This document shows positions 57,462-64,000 of a stretch of DNA of 64,000 bases, in pieces. The stretch's first letter is position 1. Every line of letters begins with the position of its first letter. The position numbers and the translations under genes are program-made. The notes below the pieces were generated by a model, which worked only from the letters and a program-made list of their open reading frames with translations, ran no database searches and was not told the DNA's origin. The DNA comes from Megaustenia siamemsis (Eukaryota; Mollusca; Gastropoda; Stylommatophora; Ariophantidae): the NCBI GenBank assembly GCA_032433765.1, contig JAVIAB010000159.1, positions 55,842,333-55,906,332 on the forward strand. Direction: 5' to 3'.

Positions 57462-58196
57462 TTAAACTTCCCTAAGATGAAATTTTAAAGTAATTTCTTC
57501 ACCTCTTAAATGTAATTGTTTGTTATTTTGATCTGTAATTAAGACTTTAACATCTTTTATTGGTTTATTAGTTACAGGAAGATAAATTGGATTTGTTGGT
57601 TTCTCAACAATTTTATATCCTGGAGATACATTTGGAAAAAAAACTAAATATTACTGGGGAGACAACTCCCTTGACAATCGACCCATTTATTATATTTAGG
57701 TGAATTAAAATACTATTAATTTCAAGAATGTTAACAATATTTTCTGATTCGTGAGTGCCAGCTTCATATTCTTTTGCTTCAAAACCCAATAATTTAGCAA
57801 GTGTGTTTGGTTCTTTAAAACTAACTTTATATTTTGGTTTAATAAACATTATTGACTTAAGAGTATTTCTGTTTGGTTCAATTTGTATTGAATTACCCCA
57901 ATCATTTTATTTATTGTAGTATTTAGATTTTTTATTTCATATGCACCTTCTGGTATGAATATTGTTTTCCAATCTTTTCCATCATAATATTTAAACATAT
58001 TATTTTCTTTACTAATATTAGGAAAGGAATAGTATGTCTCTAAATTAATTAATGCAATCTCATAGTGTTTATTGTTATCTAATTCTAATGGAGGATTAAA
58101 TGTGGTATTAAAGTTTGTTTTATTATCAGAGACAATAATTTGAGTTGACCATTTATGTCTTGTATTTTTTTCAATTTGTTTTAAAACATCATCCAT
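57462..58196 (-). pseudogene. Polinton penton-like minor capsid protein, frameshifted
   Basis: The first part (57849-58196) contains HYEIALINLETYYSFPNIS and IFIPEGAYEIKNLNTTI. After frame changes the second part (57640-57849) has LAKLLGFEAKEYEAGTHESE and NILEINSILIHLNIINGS. The terminal part near 57465-57560 encodes a beta-strand ending in RGEEITLKFHL before TAA at 57462-57464. This order is that of the single-jelly-roll penton homologue of Polintons. At least two breaks (a stop at about 57849 and a frameshift at about 57640) disable it. Confidence 0.8.
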
Positions 58197-58226
58197 TTTA
58201 AGATAAATAAAATATATCTTTATATC

Positions 58227-59019
58227 TTATATGTCTTTTGGAAAGTAAAAAGTATCTAATTTATATCTATACTTTCCATTGAATTTATCACTAGAATTAT
58301 CTATAACGAGAAAACCAAATGGTTCATTCCAACATGTTTTACATATTTTTTTGAATTCTTCTATTGGCATATCCATACTTACATGATCTTGGTAAATATG
58401 ATTAATAGTTTTTTTATCTTGTTCAAATAAACATAAGAAATTAGAATTTTCTCTTATTGTTTGTCTTGGTATTTTGAAATAGTTCTGGCCCAAATAAAAA
58501 CAATCAACATTGGAGTGTCTTCCTCTTACATAATGTTTCACACGTGTTTTGTTTTTCTAATAAAAGATCATCAAAAATCATGAGATTTTTATCTGAAGAT
58601 TTAAGTTCTCTTGGGTCAGGAACATCATTTGCGTTTTCATAAAAACAACATTTAATTGGTGATGTGGATGAATATAATTTACCAGCTTCTTGTAGTATTT
58701 GTTGTGGTGATATATTATTGTTCATACAACATTCTTTTTCATTAAATAATCTTAATAAAATTTCTTTTGGTAAACATTGTTCAAATCCTGTTTTAATTAT
58801 TTTAAATTCTGGTTGAAACAATGGTGTTCCAAATACTTGAAGATTGTCATAATCCAACCAACCATCATTAAGAAGTAGATTTAAAAGTAAATTGGTTTTT
58901 CCACAATTAGATTTACCGACAATTTATATTATACTTTTTACTCTTATACTTTTTGGTAATAAAGGATTATTATGTCTATTTGATAAATTTTCATTCCATG
59001 ATCAATCTAGAATGTTCAT
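58227..59019 (-). pseudogene. Polinton A32-like genome-packaging ATPase, broken
   Basis: Walker A GKSNCGKT is at about 58890-58913. Walker B-like LMIFDDLL is near 58570, and the C-terminal half has HSNVDCFYLGQNYFKIPRQT. Together these identify the FtsK/HerA-type packaging ATPase of Polintons and relatives. Breaks: from the likely start ATG 59017-59019 there is an in-frame TGA five codons in, a TAA just before Walker A at about 58925, and a frameshift at about 58535 between the B motif and the C-terminal half. Intact family length is near 260 residues, as here. Confidence 0.85.
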
Positions 59020-59053
59020 TTTATTAGAGAATATTTTGAGAACCACTGTAAAA

Positions 59054-60349
59054 TTAACTAATAACAACAGCCATCTTATTTCCATCTGATTGAAATTTTA
59101 AAATGTTATCAGAAATAACTATAGCATAAGCTTCTGTTTCAGCAGGAACATTTTTATTAAATGTTGCTTTTACTTGAATGTCTGTAGTACTATATTTTAA
59201 TCGTTCACTTTGTTTACTTACATCAAAAACAAACAATGGATATAAATCTTTATATTGTTTTGGAGATACTTCCCAACCAAACAATGAATCATCTATCATT
59301 AAAAATTTCGATTGAAAATCAGCAACATCTCCATAAACTCTTGAAAACTTTTGATTAGGAAATGATAAATCATAATCTACTTCAGGATATCTTCTAGAAT
59401 TTAATGTCACATAAATATTCTTTAAATCTACATGATCAAATACTGATGCATTAATATCTTGATCTGATTTCCTTTTTGTTTGAAATGCTATAATAATCCA
59501 TCTTGGTTTTTCTGATGAAGCTTTAGTAGATAATTTCCACGAGAAATTTGTAGTTTCAGGAACAAAAATACTATCACTTTGTCTACTTCTATAACCAACA
59601 TTTAGTGATGATTTATTCTCAATAATTTTATAGAGTTGAGTTTTTTGTTCTAAAGCAGGTTCAACATGTGGAACATACCATGATAATTTATTTTAAAAAA
59701 TTTTTCCATCTGCTGTTGTGGCATTTTTAAAAATAGCATCATCATCATCTGATTTTCTATACAATGTGAGTTGATGTTTAAAACCATAAACTATTCTATT
59801 ATAATCTTCTGCAAAACCAAATATATGTTTTAAAGGAATTATAAAACTAAATGTACCTTTTAATTCTGGTTCTTCAATAAGTATATTATGTCTTACCAAG
59901 AATCCAGCTTTATTAGTTTGTGGATCTGCAGTATCTGATGAATCTTTAACCCATAAAAAATTTGAAGCAACCGAATCATAATTTTCTGAATATTTCAAAG
60001 TTCCTAACATTGTTGTTACTTGTCCTGGAAAATTAACACTTTCAATTTCTTGTCCGGATAGAACATATTTTATATTTTCAAACATGTGCATTAAACCGTT
60101 ATTACATAAAGCAATTTTATCAGCATCTACAAATGAAGTACCATCTTTTTTTAGAAGTCTTCCTTCAATATGTAGATAACTTTCACTAGGATGTGTAAAT
60201 AGATCTTGTGTTTCAATAACTATTCTAATTTCACCAGCATTATTTAAATTAGTTGTGCCTGACACAGGACTATATTCATGAAATTCATATCGTTCAATGC
60301 TTTCATCTATTTTTAAGGTTTCTTGAATTTGTAAAATTTCTTCAGTCAT
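59054..60349 (-). pseudogene. Polinton major capsid protein (double jelly-roll), one stop
   Basis: Start ATG 60347-60349 (MTEEILQIQETLKIDESIER). Two long parts, 59693-60349 and 59054-59692, share a single register, broken only by a TAA at about 59693-59695. Diagnostic segments are LFTHPSESYLHIEGRL, HMFENIKYVLSGQEIE, PLKHIFGFAEDYNRIVYG and, after the stop, SWYVPHVEP and YPLFVFDVSKQSERL. The total of about 430 residues is normal for the family. The protein forms pseudo-hexameric capsomers. A single stop in otherwise intact sequence indicates recent loss. Confidence 0.9.
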
Positions 60350-60516
60350 TTTATTAAAGGTATAAAATGTCATTATCGCTGACGGGCTGTGTTGTAAATC
60401 TTATCCTTTTAATGTAATAAAAATCATGAATTTTAATAGGACTTAATTCAATTGTTTTATTTTCTACTTGGGTTACTTCTAATCTGGATGTGATAAATTT
60501 TATTCCATATTTTTTG

Positions 60517-60540
60517 CTCTTGGCAGGACTTTGTCCGTCA
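60517..60540. repeat. GC-rich triloop hairpin inside array gene
   Basis: 'ggactttgtcc' (60526-60536) preceded by 'tttttgctcttggca'. It is the reverse complement of the repeat at 46520-46540 in the polymerase gene. In frame. Confidence 0.7.
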
Positions 60541-61002
60541 CCATCTTCTTTTATCAATACAATTTTAAAATCAAATATAGGATTATCTAATAAACCAAAT
60601 CTTGGTGGTTGGTGTTTAACTTTCATTTGTAATCCTGGTAAGATTTATTTAAACTGTTCGTGTGCAATCATAATTTTACCTTCAATGATTATTGTACTAC
60701 CAACAGGAGAATCATTAATAACCACTTTATCTTCCTCAAATTCTGTATTAAATTTAAGATGGGTTTCTCTGTTTGCACGTGAACTAATGAAATAATTTCC
60801 AATTTCTCTTTGTATTAAAACTGTTTGACCTTGAGAGGATAAAGGACTTAAACTTCCAATTATTTTACCAGAATTAATTATTTTTAATATGGTATGATCA
60901 CCTCCTTTGGTTGAGACTTGAGGATATTTTAATTCAATATCTATATCCCAATCATATTTTGCTGGTATTGGAATCCACAAATTATTTGTAGATACAAATG
61001 TT

Positions 61003-62158
61003 TATAGTATGTTAAATGAATATAGTATTCATAGAGATTCTTTGTGGAAAATTCTGAAGCAATATGGCTTACCATCAAAAATCATAAATATTATCAAAGA
61101 CATGTATGATGGTTACACATGTGCAGTTCGAACAGAGGAAGGACTGAGCGAATGTTTCCCAATAGAAACTGGGGTTAAACAAGGATGTATTTTATCGCCC
61201 TTGTTATTTGGAATTGTTATGGACTTCATAATGAAGAAATGCTGCACTGGTAATAAAGGCATCGAATGGATACAAGGAGACCATTTGGAGGACCTGGACT
61301 TTGCTGATGACATAGTTCTCATCAGCAATCAGATAAAAACGATGCAGGAAAACACAAATGAACTATCATCAATAGCCAGCAAAATTGGGCTTGAGGTCAA
61401 TCATGAAAAGACTAAAGTCATGAAAAGTTTAATTCCAACAAGTGACAAAATATACATGGAAAACAAACCAGTAGAAGAGATCGATCACTTCATCTATCTT
61501 GGAAGTCACATTGATCGAGAAGGGGATACGAGCAAAGAAATTAGAATCAGACTGGCTAAAGCAGCAATGTCTTTCAGAAGCCTTGAAAAGTTGTGGAAAT
61601 CAAAACTCATTAGCACAAACACAAAACTTAGGCTATTCAAATCAAATGTACTATCAACCCTTACGTATGCGTGTGAAAGCTGGAAAACAACAAGAGATAT
61701 AGAAACAAAGTTGAACGCATTCGAAAATAAATGTCTAAGGAAAATACTTGGTATAGAATGGAACGAATTCAAAACAAACGAGGAAATTAGAGAAATCGCC
61801 AATCAACCACTAATATCTTCAGTAATAAAGAAAAGACGATGGTCATACGTTGGACATGTGATGAGAAGAGATAATAATCGAATAGCAAAGCAAGCCCTCA
61901 TATGGGAAACAACAGGTAAAAGAAAAAGAGGAAGACCCAGGGAGACACTGAGAAGAACATTGATGAGAGAGGCAAGAGCAGCAGGAATCGGCTCCCTCAA
62001 TGAGATAGAACTGCTTGCACAGAACAGAGACAGATGGCGAGATTTGATAAAATATCTTTAAAAGAAAACTGCTAGAACAAAAATTCATATAGGAGAAGGT
62101 GTATCTTGGTCTACGCCCTATGGGCCGGTTACGGCTCGAAAGGTCAATAGATAGATAG
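61003..62158 (+). mobile_element. LINE (RTE-like) insertion with 3' tail and target-site duplication
   Basis: 5'-truncated copy with one open frame (61009-62061) covering the reverse transcriptase from SIHRDSLWKILKQYGL through GVKQGCILSPLLFG, LDFADDIVLISNQ and FIYLGSHIDREGD to the C-terminal RRWSYVGHVMRRDNN and GKRKRGRPRETLRRT. The 3' UTR ends in an (ATAG)n tail. The target-site duplication acaaatgtt lies at 60994-61002 and 62159-62167. It lacks the endonuclease domain, so it is immobile by itself. Clade assignment (RTE-like) is tentative. Confidence 0.9.
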
Positions 62159-62398
62159 ACAAATGTTAAAGGTTTTCCTACTAATCCACCATTATCTAAT
62201 TCACTACTGGGTGGTATCATAGTTCTGACATAAATACCATTTTCATTTAATTTAAAACAATACAAAGCATCTTTATTACCAATCCTATCAAATCCTTCAA
62301 CATTTTCTAAGTCATCTAGATTAGTAGCGTATTTTCTTAAAGGTTGAATTGTTGTAGTAGGTTCATCTTTCATTAAACCAAATTTATCTACAGGCATT

Positions 62399-63166
62399 TT
62401 ATAAGTATTTTATTTCATTATCGCTAACTGGTTGTGTTGTAAATCTTAAACGACGAAAGTCATAGAAATCATGAATTTTAATTTTACTCAAATTAATTGT
62501 TTTATTTTCTACTTGTTTTATTTTTACTCCGGGTGTAATAAATCTAATGCCATATTTGCTCTCTTCTTTTATTATTACTATTTTGAAATCAAAGAAATAA
62601 CTCTCAGGACTTTCTATTAATAATCCTGGTAATATTTCCTTTTCCTCACCAACACCACGAATCTTTCCTTCAATTATAATTGTAGAACCAACAGGTGGAT
62701 TATAAATAACATCAGTGGGTTGTCCTATCATAGTTTGAAAAATAAAATGTGATTCCTGTTTTTCGAGAACATAAACAGAATATTTTCTATCATGTAAAGC
62801 TAGTTCTGGATTAGCTAATGCTCTATCAGCTAGTAAAGAAACATAACTTCCTATTAGTGTTCCATAATTATTTATTGTCATTATCTGGTCAATTTGTAAA
62901 AATGTATATGGTGTTATTTTGATATCTAAATCCCATTCATATTTTGCAGGTATTGGGATATATTTTTCCCCATCATATACACATGTTAAAGGCTTATCTA
63001 TAATACCATCATTATTTAATACTTCTGTTCTAACATAAATACGGTTTTTATTTAACATGAAACAATATAACCCATCCTTTTTTCCTTCTTTGTCAAACCC
63101 TTGAACATTTTCTAAATCATCTAAATTTATAGCGTAGTTTCTCAATGGTTGAATTATTGTAGACAT
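62399..63166 (-). CDS. Right-array paralogue 2, intact, unknown function
   Basis: 255 codons, open. Shared landmarks with the two broken copies are LDDLENV, IPIPAKYEWD, NPPVGSTIIIEGKI, KYGIRFITPGVKI and the C-terminal TTQPVSDNEIKYL. No transmembrane segment, signal peptide or cysteine pattern. It appears rich in beta strands. Position outside the capsid block and tandem expansion suggest an accessory virion or host-interaction protein, perhaps a fibre or attachment protein, but this is an inference only. The start directly follows the stop of the next copy with a 2-base gap, as in a dense viral array. Confidence 0.65.
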   Translation of the reverse strand: MSTIIQPLRNYAINLDDLENVQGFDKEGKKDGLYCFMLNKNRIYVRTEVLNNDGIIDKPLTCVYDGEKYIPIPAKYEWDLDIKITPYTFLQIDQIMTINNYGTLIGSYVSLLADRALANPELALHDRKYSVYVLEKQESHFIFQTMIGQPTDVIYNPPVGSTIIIEGKIRGVGEEKEILPGLLIESPESYFFDFKIVIIKEESKYGIRFITPGVKIKQVENKTINLSKIKIHDFYDFRRLRFTTQPVSDNEIKYL

Positions 63167-63168
63167 TT

Positions 63169-63843
63169 TTATAAGTATTTAATTTCAATATCACTAACAG
63201 GTTGTGTTGTTAATCTGATACGACAAATGTAATAGAAATCGTGAATTTTAATTAGATTTAATCCAATTATTATGTTTTCTATTTGAGTTATCTTTATCCC
63301 AGGTGTAATAAATCTGATTCCATATTTGCTCTCTTCTTCTTTCATTAAAATTATTTTAAAATCAAATTTATAATTGTTAGTACTTTCTATTGTTAATCCT
63401 GATAATATTTCATTTTTTCCAACTTTACCACGCATTCTTCCTTCGATTATAATTGTAGAACCGACAGGGGGATTCTTAATAATTTCCTTATGACCAGGAT
63501 GTTCAAAATTAAATTCAAGATGTGCTTCTTTATTATCATGTGAAGCAATACAGTATTGTGTCTTAGATTCTAACACTAAAACCGCATTATCTATTAATCC
63601 ACTTGGCGGTTTAGAAACCAAACTTCCTATTATTTTTCCTTAATTATTTATTTTCATTATACTTTTATTTTTTTCATATGTACTTGATTTTAATTTAATT
63701 ATTACATCCCATTCATATTTTGCAGGTATTGGAATCCCTTTATTATCTTCAAATACAAACATTACCGGTTTATTTTTAATATCGGTATTATCTAAAATAT
63801 GTGTAAAATCATCTTTCATTAAACCAAATTTATCTACAGGCAT
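63169..63843 (-). pseudogene. Right-array paralogue 3, one in-frame stop
   Basis: N-terminal 63640-63843 (MPVDKFGLMKDD and IPIPAKYEWDV) and C-terminal 63169-63621 (NPPVGSTIIIEGRM, TTQPVSDIEIKYL) share the same register and are separated by a TAA at about 63641. Its first twelve residues equal those of paralogue 1, so 1 and 3 share an N-terminus that paralogue 2 lacks. Confidence 0.7.
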
Positions 63844-64000
63844 TTTTATGTAGTAAAAATTACAGAAGACAAGGTTTTAATAAGAATTTCCGAGGGGTCG
63901 TAAAGTGCAGAACTACCAGCGTTGGAAGTTTTGCACTTTTAGCGCTGTGTCTGTATATGAAAACGCAGTTAAAATAAATTAAGATTGCACAATGAATTGG
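63844..64000. other. Polinton right flank with hairpin
   Basis: 63902-63939 is an imperfect inverted repeat: 'aaagtgcagaact', 12-base spacer, 'agttttgcacttt'. It may be a promoter-terminator structure or the start of the terminal region. The composition becomes more balanced here. The terminal inverted repeat is not identifiable. Confidence 0.45.

Larger units (their letters stand above)
60357..62397 (-). pseudogene. Right-array paralogue 1, split by LINE and one stop
   Basis: The N-terminal part 62168-62397 starts MPVDKFGLMKDEPT and breaks at the LINE. The remainder, 60645-60990 (IPIPAKYDWDIDIE), and 60357-60641 (ending RFTTQPVSDNDILYL) are in one register with a TAA at about 60642-60644. 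It aligns over its length with the intact neighbour at 62399-63166. Beta-rich by appearance; function unknown. A GC-rich repeat insertion at 60517-60540 encodes PAKSKK. Confidence 0.75.
45400..64000. mobile_element. Polinton/Maverick (adintovirus-like) element, degenerate, right end beyond window or unresolved
   Basis: A contiguous AT-rich block encodes the diagnostic set: protein-primed family B DNA polymerase, retroviral-type integrase, adenain-like protease, A32-like ATPase, penton-like and double-jelly-roll capsid proteins, and PLA2 and core-like proteins. These are hallmark genes of Polintons. The + strand carries polymerase, PLA2, integrase and small genes; the - strand carries the protease and the morphogenesis block. 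At least a dozen stops and frameshifts plus three LINE insertions make it inactive. Base composition differs sharply from the host flank. Confidence 0.93.

Noticed and set aside
61843..62397. 184-residue minus-strand frame spanning LINE and Polinton DNA
   Set aside because: Chimeric by chance: its N-terminal part is the start of array paralogue 1 and the rest is antisense LINE.
60357..63843. Galectin-like fold for the array paralogues
   Set aside because: A vague beta-sandwich look and a 'G..I.IEG' box are not enough; the galectin carbohydrate-binding residues (His-Asn-Arg, Trp-Glu) are not present in order.

Overview
This is a eukaryotic, AT-rich, repeat-dense nuclear window with sparse genes. 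It most likely comes from a mollusc, probably a heterobranch gastropod. The best evidence is three members of the GRL101-like receptor family (LDL-receptor class A repeats, leucine-rich repeats and a rhodopsin-type 7TM domain), first described in the pond snail Lymnaea and, from general knowledge, expanded in snails. Non-LTR retrotransposon, tRNA-SINE, Tc1/mariner-related and Polinton remnants, plus very long microsatellites, fit an animal genome of this kind. The species cannot be fixed from the sequence alone.

Layout. 1-2025 is one copy of a direct segmental duplication made of LINE debris and a minisatellite. The second, longer copy is at 14170-16196. The first copy abuts a 5'-truncated GRL101-like pseudogene on the + strand (2035-5265). 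An orphan EGF-like fragment follows (5338-5511). 5.6-19.4 kb holds minisatellites, LINE pieces, a 639-bp inverted-repeat element with an 8-bp target duplication nested in a LINE, a 720-bp compound tetranucleotide array and a Jockey-like RNase H fragment. A long open GRL101-like reading frame lies at 19443-23149 (-). 23.2-37.6 kb holds more minisatellites, two related tRNA-derived SINEs, a degenerate hammerhead-like motif and a 34-bp minisatellite split by a Tc1/mariner-related transposon. The 3' region of that transposon carries a histone-mRNA-like stem-loop. The best preserved GRL101-like gene is at 37680-41395 (-).

From about 45.4 kb to the window end lies a decayed Polinton/Maverick (adintovirus-like) element. 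On the + strand it has protein-primed DNA polymerase B, a phospholipase A2 protein, a retroviral-type integrase and small proteins. On the - strand it has an adenain-like protease, an A32-like packaging ATPase, a penton-like minor capsid protein, a double-jelly-roll major capsid protein, a core-like protein, a membrane protein with two budding-type motifs, and an array of three paralogous genes of unknown function. Almost every large gene is broken by in-frame stops, frameshifts or LINE insertions, so the element is a fossil. The small membrane protein, integrase, coiled-coil protein and one array copy remain open.

How the parts relate. The three receptor genes are paralogues: one dead, one open but with eroded signalling motifs, one with motifs kept. 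Both long ones begin at the same splice acceptor in the same phase, so each probably has a separate upstream leader exon. The Polinton genes together describe a virus-like particle: replication (polymerase), integration (integrase), capsid (two jelly-roll proteins), maturation (protease), packaging (ATPase), entry (PLA2) and possibly ESCRT-dependent egress (YPxL and PTAP motifs). The most unusual signals are the histone-type stem-loop in a transposon, the paired late-domain motifs, the dispersed GC-rich three-base-loop hairpins inside Polinton genes, and the LINE piece arrangement in the PLA2 gene.
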